Assembly (NCBI GenBank): GCA_047639315.1
Contig: JBLINQ010000002.1
Span: 26,014 to 90,013 of the forward strand
Direction: 5' to 3'
Origin: S139-23 sp047639315
Lineage (GTDB): Bacteria; Planctomycetota; GCA-002687715; DRQF01
Length of the DNA stretch: 64,000 nt
In this document: piece after piece, positions 1 through 9,800 of the stretch
Numbering within the stretch: the stretch's first letter is position 1
Layout of the letters: each line of letters begins with the position of its first letter
The notes under the pieces: model-generated
Seen by the model: only the letters and a program-made list of their open reading frames with translations
Told to the model about the DNA's origin: nothing
Databases searched by the model: none
Translations under genes and position numbers: made by a program

Positions 1-1
1 A

Positions 2-1036
2 TGCTACTTTAGAATCAACAAATTCAATGAGGGTGTTGTTCGCCTCCAAGAGATCTTGTCGAATGAAGAGGTGCGGGATGATCCGCGCGCACTCCGGCAA
101 ACACGTCTTCTGATTTCTGAAGCATTTCGCAGTCAACGCAAGTTTACTGATGCCGTGGATATCTTGACTGATGTGATTGACACCGATGGTAATGACACAC
201 GAGTCTTGACCATGCGAGCTTGGTGTTCCCGGCGACTTGATCGTCATGAAGATGCAGCAAAAGACTATGAGGCCATTCTCGTCCTCGAGCCCAAGTCTCG
301 CAGATTCTATGAACAACTTGCCGATAGCCGTTTGGCTCAAGGCCGAAACGCAGAAGCGATTCGTGTTTTAGAGCGTCTCCTTGTGCATGCTTCCGACGAC
401 CAGACAGCGTCTCAACTTGAGAAATACCACGAAGCCATTGTGCGGTTGAAGAAGAAACCAGCCAAAGAAGATCCGAAAGATCGAGACCCAACTCTCGATG
501 ACTACATCAACAACTTGGCCAACTCTCCCCACGAGGAGAAGCGCCGAGAAGCCGTGGTCGTCCTGTCAAAAGCGCCGCCAATGAAGCGTGACGATCCACG
601 GGCCAAAATCTTGCGCAAAGCATTTATCACCGCTCTTCGAGATGTTGATCACGTGGTTCGCTGTATTGCATTAGAGCAAATGAATGTTCGTTTTGGCGAC
701 GAGAGAGTCCTCAACGTCACCAAGCTCTTTGCCAATCAAAAGCACGAGAAGGACCCGCGTGTTCGTGGTATGGCAAACCACATTCTTCAGGATTATCCAC
801 CAAAAATGGTGACCCCTTCCCTGATTATGTCGATGAAAACCGAGACCGACGTTTATGCGTTTAGGCGTATCCATGAGAGTCTCAATGCGACAACCTTGGC
901 TTGGATCGAGCGAGTGATTCCCAACGATCTGGAAATCGTGGACATAGTTCGAATTCGCAATCAGTGGCTTGCGTGGTACAAGCGCAACCGCGACCTCTAC
1001 CGCAAGCACGAGCCCAAGGACTTCGATTTGAAGTAA
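2..1036 (+). CDS. TPR/HEAT-repeat protein, 5' end outside the window
   Basis: The reading frame is open back to the first bases of the window with no stop, so the true start lies to the left. A TTG at 56 is only an internal start candidate. The first third has helical repeats of TPR type, with alternating small and aromatic residues around FTDAVDILTDVID, DAAKDYEAILVLEP and EAIRVLERLLVH. After a charged linker (KKKPAKEDPKDRDP), the second half looks like HEAT repeats (EKRREAVVVLSKAPP, DVDHVVRCIALEQM). No catalytic motif is visible, so a scaffold or adaptor role is the most that can be inferred. It lies 82 bases ahead of galE on the same strand. The repeat-protein assignment is good; the function is unknown. 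Confidence 0.75.
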   Translation, partial: CYFRINKFNEGVVRLQEILSNEEVRDDPRALRQTRLLISEAFRSQRKFTDAVDILTDVIDTDGNDTRVLTMRAWCSRRLDRHEDAAKDYEAILVLEPKSRRFYEQLADSRLAQGRNAEAIRVLERLLVHASDDQTASQLEKYHEAIVRLKKKPAKEDPKDRDPTLDDYINNLANSPHEEKRREAVVVLSKAPPMKRDDPRAKILRKAFITALRDVDHVVRCIALEQMNVRFGDERVLNVTKLFANQKHEKDPRVRGMANHILQDYPPKMVTPSLIMSMKTETDVYAFRRIHESLNATTLAWIERVIPNDLEIVDIVRIRNQWLAWYKRNRDLYRKHEPKDFDLK

Positions 1037-1118
1037 ATTCGACGCCGATCGCTCATCGAGGCTGAATCGGCTTGAATTGAAATTCATCAGTGAAAGACAC
1101 AATCCGAGGAAACACACC

Positions 1119-2120
1119 ATGAGTCAGGGCGATACTATTCTTGTTGTAGGCGGTGCCGGCTATATCGGCAGTCATTGTCTTTGGGAATTACGGCAACGCG
1201 GATTCAAAACGCTCTGCTACGACAATCTTTCAGAAGGACATCGTGCCGCCTGTGGCGACACGCCTTTTATCGAAGGTAGTCTCGACGACGAGGCCAAACT
1301 CGATAAACTCTTCGCCGAGCATGATATCCGCGCGGTCTTTCACTTTGCTGCACACTGCTATGTTGGTGAGTCTTGCGAAGACCCAGAGAAGTACTACTTC
1401 AACAACGTCGGATCGACTCTGGTGCTCCTACGTGCCATGCGTCGTGCTGGCGTGATGCGCTTCATCTTCTCGTCGACGGCCGCTACGTTTGGCAATCCCG
1501 TACACGACACCATCGACGAAGCTCATCCACAAGATCCTATTAATCCTTACGGCCGCACGAAGCTCATGATCGAGCATATCCTGAAGGATTACCAATCGGC
1601 TTATGGCATGGAGCATGTGATCTTGCGCTACTTCAATGCTGCCGGCGCAGCTGAAGGTGGAGTGATTGGCGAAGATCACGAGCCAGAGACTCATTTGATT
1701 CCTTTGGTTCTCAAGGTCGCCCTCGGTCAACGTGATGACATCAAGATGTTTGGTGACGACTACGAGACCATCGATGGCACTTGTGTTCGTGATTACATTC
1801 ACATCCTTGACTTGGCAGATGCTCATATCAAAGGTCTTGAGTACTTAGAGGGTGGTGGCGTGAGCTCAGCCTTCAATCTCGGTAACGGAACCGGCTATTC
1901 TGTGCGCGAGGTTATCGACACCGTCGCTAAGGTCACAGGAAAGCCCATCAAGAGCGAGGCCGTTGCTCGTCGTGCTGGCGATCCGGCTATCTTGATTGCT
2001 GACTACAAAAGAGCGCAAGAAGTGCTCAACTGGAAGCCCAAGTATGGTGACCTCGAGACGATCGTTCGCACAGCTTGGGAATGGGCTGAATCGCATCCAA
2101 ATGGTTATGGCGATCGCTAA
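1119..2120 (+). CDS. galE: UDP-glucose 4-epimerase
   Basis: This extended short-chain dehydrogenase interconverts UDP-glucose and UDP-galactose with bound NAD, feeding cell-envelope sugars. The glycine motif GGAGYIG lies at residues 11-17, the catalytic Ser/Thr at SST (118-120), and the Tyr-Lys pair as YGRTK (Y144, K148). The typical GalE sequences LRYFNAAGA and RDYIHILDLADAH are present. At 333 residues it has the usual length. The frame is open a little further upstream, but ATG 1119 is chosen because GAGGA stands 8 bases before it and the Rossmann strand begins immediately after. The next gene starts on the base after the stop codon, which suggests an operon. Substrate specificity within the family (for example UDP-GlcNAc) cannot be read from the sequence. 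Confidence 0.93.
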   Translation: MSQGDTILVVGGAGYIGSHCLWELRQRGFKTLCYDNLSEGHRAACGDTPFIEGSLDDEAKLDKLFAEHDIRAVFHFAAHCYVGESCEDPEKYYFNNVGSTLVLLRAMRRAGVMRFIFSSTAATFGNPVHDTIDEAHPQDPINPYGRTKLMIEHILKDYQSAYGMEHVILRYFNAAGAAEGGVIGEDHEPETHLIPLVLKVALGQRDDIKMFGDDYETIDGTCVRDYIHILDLADAHIKGLEYLEGGGVSSAFNLGNGTGYSVREVIDTVAKVTGKPIKSEAVARRAGDPAILIADYKRAQEVLNWKPKYGDLETIVRTAWEWAESHPNGYGDR

Positions 2121-3677
2121 ATGAGAGCGCCCTTAGATCCAATAAAGAAGTCTCTGCCTCTGCTTTGTGCAGTTCTTCTCACGGCGCTGGTCGCTTGTGG
2201 TGAAGCAGCTCACAAGCAGGTTCCTGGCCCCCAGGTGTCCGCTTCTTCGAATTCGGATCATAGTCAATCGCCTCCTGTGACGGTTGAAAAGCCGAGGTTG
2301 GTCCCTCAATCCCAGATACAAGATCTTCGTAGTCGCGTCGGCCGGGAGATTTCACGGTTAGGCGGCAAGGTCGAGTCTTCTGTGATGATCATGGATGTCT
2401 CGACCAAGCAAGTGCTCTTCGGCCACCGGCAAACGATGGAAGAGATTCCAGCGTCGAACATGAAACTGATCTTAGGGGCTGTTGTCGTTGATCAACTCGG
2501 ACTCGACCATCGCCTCAAGACCAGGTTTGCCATGGACGGCACGATGGAAGCTGGGGTCCTCAGCGGTGACTTGGTCGTCATCGGTGGCGGTGACCCGACT
2601 TTCAGTGCGCGTTTCTTTGACGGTGACCCAACTCGTCCCATGGAAGTCTTGGCCGAAGCCTTGATCGATCAAGGCTTGACCAGGATCGATGGCCGAATCC
2701 TTGCCGATGGACGGGCATTTGTTGGGCCACGCACAGGGCCCGCTTGGCCCAAGGACGCGGTCTGGAAGACCTATATGGTCGATGTGCGCCCACTGGTCTT
2801 CAATGACAATCAGACGACATTCAAACTACGTACCGTGGCAGGCAAACCACGCGTTCGGCCCTTTCCGGATATCGGCTACGTGAAGGTCAAGAACAAGTTG
2901 TCCTTGACCAACAACAAGAAGAGCCATTCTGTCGACGTAAGGCGAGGGAATCACAGTAACGACTTCTCTGTTCTTGGTCGTTTGTGGCGCAAAGGAGCTG
3001 GATTTGAGACCAAAGCAAATGTACACAACGGCTCCCTCTATTTTGTTCACGCATTGCATCGGGCCCTGCGCAATAAAGGTGTCGTTGTCGAGGGTGGGGT
3101 CGGTGCTGTTGAATCCGATTTTGATGTTTCTTCCTTAGACGACCTAATGGTCTACACGTCAAAACTTGAACGCACATTGGCGCCGATGCTCAAGTACTCC
3201 CAGAACCTCTATGCTGAGTTGGTCCTCCGTGTCCTGGGCAATGAGCTTCAAGGTGAAGGTAGTTTTGAAGGCGGGACGACGGCGCTGACGGCTTGGCTCC
3301 AAGAGCGCGGAATCTTGGAAGAGGGCACAGTCATCGCTGACGGCAGTGGGCTGTCGCGCAAGAACAAGGTGAGCGCTCAACAGATGGTGAAGGCCCTCGT
3401 TGAAGTGGCTCAAGAAGAGGAAAAGCGCGACCAATTCTGTGAGTTGTTGGCGCAACCGAAACGCCCTGGCACTCTGAACCGCCGGATGAATAAACTCGAA
3501 GGCCGAGTCTTCGCCAAGACCGGGACGATGAGTGGAATCAGCGCCCTTAGCGGCTACGTGAAAATCGCCCCCAAGCGCTATGTGGCATTCTCTGTTCTCT
3601 GCAATCACGCCCAAATTTCTCGGGCTCGGAAAGCCCAAGATGCCATCTGTGCGGCCATTGCTGGGCTACGTCCATGA
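2121..3677 (+). CDS. dacB: D-alanyl-D-alanine carboxypeptidase/endopeptidase (PBP4, family S13), lipoprotein
   Basis: This is a serine peptidase that trims or cleaves peptidoglycan peptide stems. The N-terminus has a lipoprotein signal with lipobox LVAC (Cys26), so it is probably anchored in a membrane and faces the periplasm. All three penicillin-binding motifs are visible: SNMK at 112-115 (nucleophile Ser112), SQN at 360-362 and KTG at 466-468. At 518 residues it fits the S13 family, including the large insert between the first and second motifs. The ATG directly follows the galE stop, and the gene ends with a 4-base ATGA overlap with mgsA. Its presence argues for a peptidoglycan-containing wall, which is notable if this is a planctomycete. 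Confidence 0.93.
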   Translation: MRAPLDPIKKSLPLLCAVLLTALVACGEAAHKQVPGPQVSASSNSDHSQSPPVTVEKPRLVPQSQIQDLRSRVGREISRLGGKVESSVMIMDVSTKQVLFGHRQTMEEIPASNMKLILGAVVVDQLGLDHRLKTRFAMDGTMEAGVLSGDLVVIGGGDPTFSARFFDGDPTRPMEVLAEALIDQGLTRIDGRILADGRAFVGPRTGPAWPKDAVWKTYMVDVRPLVFNDNQTTFKLRTVAGKPRVRPFPDIGYVKVKNKLSLTNNKKSHSVDVRRGNHSNDFSVLGRLWRKGAGFETKANVHNGSLYFVHALHRALRNKGVVVEGGVGAVESDFDVSSLDDLMVYTSKLERTLAPMLKYSQNLYAELVLRVLGNELQGEGSFEGGTTALTAWLQERGILEEGTVIADGSGLSRKNKVSAQQMVKALVEVAQEEEKRDQFCELLAQPKRPGTLNRRMNKLEGRVFAKTGTMSGISALSGYVKIAPKRYVAFSVLCNHAQISRARKAQDAICAAIAGLRP

Positions 3678-5050
3678 GCTCTGGCGGCCTATTTGACGAC
3701 GAATTCGAAGAATCCGAGGCAAGTGTAGATTCTCAGCCTTTGGCTGAAAGAATGCGCCCGGTAGACTTTGAAGACATTGTCGGCCAAGACGAATTGATCG
3801 CCAAGGGTTCTCTTCTGCGCGATTTGATCGATCAAGATCACGTCCCGTCCATGATCCTGTGGGGGCCGCCGGGCGTTGGCAAAACAACGATAGCTCGCGT
3901 CATTTCGAAACGCACCGGCCTCAAGTTTGTCGCTTTCAGTGCGGTGCTCTCCGGAGTCAAGCAGGTGCGCGAAGTCGTGGCAGAAGCGCGCTACCAAAGA
4001 CAAGCAGAGGGCATTGGGACCATTCTCTTTGTTGATGAGATCCATCGTTTCAACAAGAGTCAGCAGGACGCATTTCTTCCTCATGTCGAAGATGGCACGA
4101 TCGTGCTCATCGGTGCCACAACAGAAAACCCGTCCTTTGCACTGAATGCAGCTCTTTTGTCTCGCTGTCAACTTTTCACTTTGGCGCCCCTCAACGCGAA
4201 TAGCATAGAAGCACTGATCCGCCGAGCCCTGGCCGAGCCGACTCGTCATGATTTGCCCGAGGGCGTCAGCTTGACCGATGGTGCGATCGAATCTCTGGTG
4301 AAGCGGTCAGCCAAAGATGCACGGAGTAGCCTTAATGCTCTCGAGGCCTTACTCATGAGAGAAGAGGCGAGAGGACACTTGGGTAAGAAACTCTTAGATG
4401 CAGCTTATGTCGAGCGCGCCTTGAATGAAGGCCGTCTCCGATACGATCGCTCTGGTGAAGACCACTTCAACGTCATGAGCGCTTTTCACAAGTCCATGCG
4501 TGGTGGAGATCCTCAAGCATCCCTTTACTGGATGGTGCGCATGCTCAATGCCGGCGAAGATCCACTTTGGGTCGCTCGACGCATCATCCGCTTCGCCTCC
4601 GAGGACGTTGGTCTCGCTGACCCCAACGCCCTGACATTTGCCCTGGCGGCGCGAGAGAGTTTTCACGTCATGGGGTCACCGGAAGGGGAGTTGGCTTTAG
4701 CGCAGGCAGCGGTCTACATGGCAACGGCTCCTAAGTCGAACGCCATCTACGCCGCCTACAATGCTGTGAAGAAAGACATCAAATCAGGGGAGGTCTTCGA
4801 AGTGCCGCACTATTTGCGCAACGCTCCAACCGCCCACATGAAAGAGATCGGCTACGGACAGGGTTACAAATATCCCCACGACTTCGACGAAGCTGTCGTA
4901 GATCAGGATTATTTGCCTTCTGAAAAGAAGGGTACGATATACTTCGATCCTTCCCCCTTCGGCTACGAGAAGGACATTTCGGTTCGAATGGACTGGTGGA
5001 AGCAGCAAAGAGAAAAGGTCCGATGGCAGAAACCGAAGAAATCGAACTGA
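3674..5050 (+). CDS. rarA: Replication-associated recombination ATPase MgsA/RarA
   Basis: This AAA+ ATPase is related to clamp loaders and acts at stalled replication forks. Walker A is GPPGVGKT (64-71), Walker B is LFVDEIHRF (D121-E122), and the sensor-1 region reads IGATTENPSF, the standard RarA sequence. The C-terminal part contains the tetramerisation-domain signature (HKSMRGGDPQASLYWMVRML, then EDVGLADP). The N-terminal UBZ finger is absent, as in bacterial members. Length (458 residues) is normal for the family. It starts in a 4-base overlap with dacB, and its last codons overlap suhB by 28 bases, so translation of the run is probably coupled. Confidence 0.94.
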   Translation: MSSGGLFDDEFEESEASVDSQPLAERMRPVDFEDIVGQDELIAKGSLLRDLIDQDHVPSMILWGPPGVGKTTIARVISKRTGLKFVAFSAVLSGVKQVREVVAEARYQRQAEGIGTILFVDEIHRFNKSQQDAFLPHVEDGTIVLIGATTENPSFALNAALLSRCQLFTLAPLNANSIEALIRRALAEPTRHDLPEGVSLTDGAIESLVKRSAKDARSSLNALEALLMREEARGHLGKKLLDAAYVERALNEGRLRYDRSGEDHFNVMSAFHKSMRGGDPQASLYWMVRMLNAGEDPLWVARRIIRFASEDVGLADPNALTFALAARESFHVMGSPEGELALAQAAVYMATAPKSNAIYAAYNAVKKDIKSGEVFEVPHYLRNAPTAHMKEIGYGQGYKYPHDFDEAVVDQDYLPSEKKGTIYFDPSPFGYEKDISVRMDWWKQQREKVRWQKPKKSN

Positions 5051-5847
5051 TTCTCCTGCACATGGAGCGGATCGCCCGAGCCGCCGGCGTCATCCTCATG
5101 GATCATCTTGGCCAACTAAAGGCCGAAGATGTCGACTTCAAGGGCAGTCGTGACTTACTGACCAAGGCCGATCGCACTTCCGAAGAGTTCATTGTCGCCG
5201 AAATTCAGCGCATTTTTCCGAATCACGACTGTCTTGCGGAAGAATCTGGCGATCACAGCGGTTCTAATCCCGCGGAGGACGGATTCCTTTGGATTGTCGA
5301 CCCTCTGGATGGCACAACGAACTTCGTTCACCAGATTCCGATGTTTGCGGTGTCGCTCGGAGTCCTGCACCAGGGAATCCCTGTGGCTGGATGCGTTTTT
5401 GCTCCTCGCTTAGATGAACTGTTCTTGGCGGGGCAAGGGCTTGGGACAACACTGAATGGGGTCTCAGTCGAAGTGAGTAAGACGACTGAGATGATCGATG
5501 CGATGCTCTCAACGGGTTTTGCTTATAAAATTGATACTCTCGAAGACGACAATTTGGATCATTTCGCCCGCCTGATTAAGAAGACTCGGGCCATTCGCCG
5601 TTGTGGCAGCGCCGCTTTGGATATGGCCTATACGGCTTGCGGGCGATTCGACGGTTTTTGGGAATTGCATCTATCCCCTTGGGATGTTGCAGGTGGCGCG
5701 GTGTTGATCCGCGAGGCTGGTGGCGAGGTCACCGACTTGGATGGCGGTGAAAATTGGTTGTACGGTGGTGAGATCGTCGCCGGAAATGCCACCTTGGCGC
5801 AGGCTCTGCGGCAAGAACTCAGGAAAGCGGGAGAGAAGCAGCGATGA
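5023..5847 (+). CDS. suhB: Inositol-1-monophosphatase family phosphatase
   Basis: This is a magnesium-dependent phosphomonoesterase of the IMPase/SuhB family. The metal-binding residues appear as LAEES (E73/E74) and DPLDGTTNF (D93, D96), and the C-terminal family motif reads WDVAGGAVLIREAGG. The 274-residue length is typical. A GTG at 4996 is also in frame, but ATG 5023 places the start where family members begin. The gene overlaps the 3' end of rarA by 28 bases and the next gene by 4 bases (ATGA). Family assignment is secure. Whether the substrate is inositol phosphate, another sugar phosphate or PAP-like nucleotides is not decided by sequence. Confidence 0.92.
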   Translation: MAETEEIELILLHMERIARAAGVILMDHLGQLKAEDVDFKGSRDLLTKADRTSEEFIVAEIQRIFPNHDCLAEESGDHSGSNPAEDGFLWIVDPLDGTTNFVHQIPMFAVSLGVLHQGIPVAGCVFAPRLDELFLAGQGLGTTLNGVSVEVSKTTEMIDAMLSTGFAYKIDTLEDDNLDHFARLIKKTRAIRRCGSAALDMAYTACGRFDGFWELHLSPWDVAGGAVLIREAGGEVTDLDGGENWLYGGEIVAGNATLAQALRQELRKAGEKQR

Positions 5848-6248
5848 AAGTCCTATTCCTTTGCACAGGTAATTCATGCCGCAGTCAGATGGCTGAAGGT
5901 TTTGGCCGCGCCCTTATGGCCAAAGGGCACCGCGTCTTCTCCGCGGGTACTGATCCTCAGGGAATCAACCCGCGAACCATCGTCTCGATGGCCGAGTGCG
6001 GCATCGACATTGCCGAACAAGAATCAAACAACGTGAACGAAATTCCGATTTCAGAATTGGATCTCGTCGTTTCCATGTGCGGGCATGCCCAAGAAAACTA
6101 TCCTGATGAACTGGCTGATGTTGAACACATCCATTGGCCACTTCCAGACCCAGCGGATGCCAGCGGAGATGAAGAAGAGATCATGCGGTCTTTTGCAGAA
6201 ATTCGTAATGACATTCGTAATCGAGTCGAAGAACTTCTTAATTCCTAA
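5844..6248 (+). CDS. Low-molecular-weight phosphatase / ArsC-like protein lacking the third cysteine
   Basis: The protein has the LMW protein-tyrosine-phosphatase fold used by thioredoxin-coupled arsenate reductases. The P-loop is CTGNSCRS (Cys7, Cys12), followed by QMAEG as in ArsC. The redox helix region reads SMCGHAQENYPD: Cys79 corresponds to the second redox cysteine of Staphylococcus-type ArsC, but the position of the third cysteine is Tyr86. The conserved HWPLPDPADA segment and the length of 134 residues fit ArsC. It starts with an ATGA overlap on suhB and ends the operon. It may reduce arsenate by another thiol route or act as a plain phosphatase; arsenic resistance is not supported by the neighbours. 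Confidence 0.8.
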   Translation: MKVLFLCTGNSCRSQMAEGFGRALMAKGHRVFSAGTDPQGINPRTIVSMAECGIDIAEQESNNVNEIPISELDLVVSMCGHAQENYPDELADVEHIHWPLPDPADASGDEEEIMRSFAEIRNDIRNRVEELLNS

Positions 6249-6743
6249 GTCGCTCTCATGACGCCCCGTTCAGCTGCGTGATGCGACATTCTGTCCGCTG
6301 GAAGTCACCCAATTTCCTGCACGCTCCCAGCATTCGATAACCTCTATTGTTCCAAAGTCTCATTGGCCTTCACAAGAGGGTGTTCACACTATCCACACGC
6401 GGAAAATTTCATGAACGAATCGTGAGAAGCAGAATCTGTGAACAGATCCACGATTGAGTAAAATCTACATTTGATTTTTTTGTGGGGAATTCTCCCGTTT
6501 TGGAAGAAAGAAAAAGCCGATCGATCGAAGGCTCAGCTATCGGTTCTACATTAAAAGAATTTGATATTTGTGACCGAGTGAGTCCTTCGAAAGATCGATG
6601 CTTCTCGACCGGAGTCGTTTGCATTTAAGTCTTCGACAACATTCGGGGAACACTTGAATAGATTCCCATTAATCTGCATGCTTCTGAATCTTTGGGTTCG
6701 ACTTGCGGCCCCTAAGTGACGATTAGTCCTGCGTTCGTGCCCT
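6249..6743. other. Gene-free stretch between the galE-arsC operon and uvrA
   Basis: About half a kilobase without a convincing reading frame on either strand. It is visibly richer in A and T than the flanking genes and has short T- and A-runs (for example around 6474-6482). No tRNA, no perfect terminator hairpin and no long repeat was found. It probably holds the end of the upstream transcript and the upstream control region of uvrA. An unrecognised small RNA cannot be excluded. Confidence 0.5.
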
Positions 6744-6772
6744 TTGTTCGCAACCGCTAAGCTGCATATTAT
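6744..6772 (+). promoter_or_regulatory. Putative sigma-70 promoter for uvrA
   Basis: TTGTTC (6744-6749) and TATTAT (6767-6772) are separated by 17 bases, the ideal spacing for a housekeeping promoter. Transcription would begin near 6779, about 55 bases before the uvrA ATG at 6835. No clear LexA-type palindrome overlaps it. The assignment rests on pattern matching alone. Confidence 0.4.
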
Positions 6773-6834
6773 CGTTAGTTTCACCCTCTTTGCTCGATCA
6801 ACACAAACGGCATCCGTCCGGAGTTCAAAATCCC

Positions 6835-9800
6835 ATGGGTCATAGTCAGATTGTTGTCCGGGGAGCCCGGGAAAATAATTTGAAAAACGTCAACGTTTCG
6901 ATCCCTCGTGGCTCGTTGACGACTGTGACTGGCGTGTCTGGGTCTGGCAAATCATCCCTCGCATTCGATACGATTCACAACGAAGGACAGCGTCGCTTTC
7001 TCGAGTCTTTGTCTTCGTATGCACGTCAATTTCTCGGACAAATTGAGAAGCCTGCTGTCGACCATATCGACGGGCTCTCACCGACCGTTTCGATCGATCA
7101 AAAAACAGTAAACCGCAACCCAAGGTCGACTGTTGGCACAGTGACCGAGGTCTATGATCATCTGCGTTTGCTCTTTGCACGATTAGGAACTCCGTATTGT
7201 CCGGAGACCGGCGAGGAGATTCGACCACAGACGGCGGATCAAATTCGCGATCGTCTGTTGAAGGAAAAAGATGGGCGATCCGTGATGGTCATGGCACCCA
7301 TCGTGAAAGATCGGAAGGGTGAGTACCGCAAGGAGCTCGAAGATCTTCGTCTTGCAGGCTATTTGCGAGTCCGTATCGACGGTGAGTTGTTGAGGCTCGA
7401 TGAAGAGATCAAGCTGGCACGCTACGTCAGGCATACGATCGAAGTCGTGGTCGATCGACTCAAGGTCGGCAAAGATAAAGCCAGCCGTTTAGCAGAGGCC
7501 ATTGAGCAGGCATTGAAGCTCGGCTCCGGTCTTATTGGCATTCTGGATGGCGATGAGCATGCGACGTTCTCATCAAAAATGGTGTCCTTGGCCACTTCTC
7601 GCACATTCCCCGATCTTGAGCCGAGGCTGTTCTCGTTCAACTCTCCGCACGGGGCCTGCGCCAATTGCGACGGATTAGGCATCCTTCATGATGCTGACGA
7701 AGATCTGATTGTCCCGGAGCCAGAAATGAGCATAGCTGATGGTGCTCTTGCACCACTCGGCTCGTCCCAACTGCGCGACTACGGCAATGTCTCGATGTTG
7801 AGTTTGCCGAGCATCGCCAAGCACTACGGCTTCCAGATGGACCAACCTTGGTCTGAAATCGATGCCGATGTTCGCCATGCGATCCTTTATGGTTCCGACG
7901 GTGAAGTCCTGCAGCTCAAGGTGGACTACCAAGGGAAGAACTGGCAGCTGAAGTCTTCGAAGAAGAAGCCTCTGCTCGGACTCATTCCTGGGCTTCGCGA
8001 CGCCTTTGAGGCGAAGCCGCACAAATATATGGAGCGCTTCTTTGCCAATGTCGATTGCAAGACATGCAATGGCAGCAGGCTCAATGAATTCGCTCGTGCC
8101 GTTCGCTTTCGAGATCGTGGTATTGCCGATCTCACGATTGCCAGCATTGAAGAGTTGGCCGCATTCTTCGAATCCATTGAGTTTGAGGGCAATGATGAGT
8201 TAATTGGCCGCCCGATTCTCAAGGAGCTGCTCAGTCGCCTGAAATTCCTTGGTTCTGTCGGCTTGGGCTATCTTAATCTCAATCGAAGTGCCGCAACTCT
8301 CTCAGGTGGCGAGTCGCAGCGGATTCGTTTGGCGACTCAAGTTGGTTCGAGGTTGAAGGGCATTCTCTATGTCCTCGATGAACCAAGTATCGGACTCCAT
8401 GCCCGTGACAATGCACGTCTCATCAAGACACTTGAGGAGCTGCGAGATTTAGGCAACACCGTCCTTGTCGTCGAACATGACCAAGAGATGATGGAGCGTT
8501 CTGATTTCATAATCGATGTCGGTCCCGACGCCGGTGTTCACGGTGGTGAGGTGATTAGCGCAGGCACCTATCGTGAGCTACTTGAGGCGGAGGGCTCAGC
8601 AACCGGCGATTATCTATCCGGACGCCGCGTTGTTCCGATGCCAAAGCAGAGGCGCGTCGCACAAGAGGGGCGTCTTTCTGTTCTTGGTGCCCATCATCAC
8701 AACCTCAAGAAGATCGATGTGTCTTTTCCTGTCGGCCTATTCTCGGTGGTGACCGGGGTTTCTGGTTCTGGCAAGAGCACGTTGATTGACGACATCTTGA
8801 AGCGGGCTCTGAGTGCCCATTATCACGGTGCGAAGCAGAAACCTGGCCCACACCGCGCGATTGAAGGATTAGAGCATTTCGACAAGGTTATCGAAATTGA
8901 CCAAAGTCCAATTGGCAGAACACCACGGTCGAACCCAGCTACCTATACCAAGGTATGGGATCCGATCCGCGAACTCTTCGCCAAAGTCGGAGAAGCTAAG
9001 ACGCGAGGATATGCCAAGGGACGCTTTTCCTTCAATGTCGTCGGCGGACGATGTGAGGCATGCTCCGGAGCCGGTGTGAAAACCGTGTCGATGCAGTTCT
9101 TGCCCGATATCGAAGTCATCTGTGATGAATGTGCAGGACAACGCTTCAACGAAGAGACTCTCGAGATTACCTATCGAGATAAGAGCATTTTCGATGTTCT
9201 TGAGATGACAGTCGAAGACGCCACTGAGTTCTTCGTCAATCATCCCAAGATCAAGCGCATCTTTGATGCCTTGCTGTCAGTCGGCTTGGGTTACATTCGC
9301 CTGGGCCAAACGGCCACGACACTCTCGGGTGGCGAGGCGCAACGCGTCAAACTGGCGAGTGAGTTGCGTCGCCCAGCCACCGGTCGCACGCTTTACTTGT
9401 TGGATGAACCAACCACCGGGCTTCATTTTCAAGACGTAGAGAAGTTGCTTGAAGCGCTCCAAGGGCTGGTTGAGTCGGGCAACACAGTGATTGTCGTTGA
9501 GCACAATCTTGATGTCGTCAAAGTGGCTGATTGGATTATCGATCTTGGTCCAGAGGGTGGTGATGGCGGTGGCGAAGTCATCTTCCAAGGACCATTCGAC
9601 AAGATCCTCAAGATCAAGAGATCTTATACCGGCCAAGCGCTGAAGAACCACCTCTCGCCACGCAAGTTGAACCGCCGCAAACGCAAAGTGCCGCAAGACA
9701 TGAGTGTGACCGGTGCCTTGATCATTGAAGGTGCATCGACAAATAACTTGAAAGCGGTCGACGTGACCATTCCGACCGGAAGCTTCTCAGTCATCACCGG

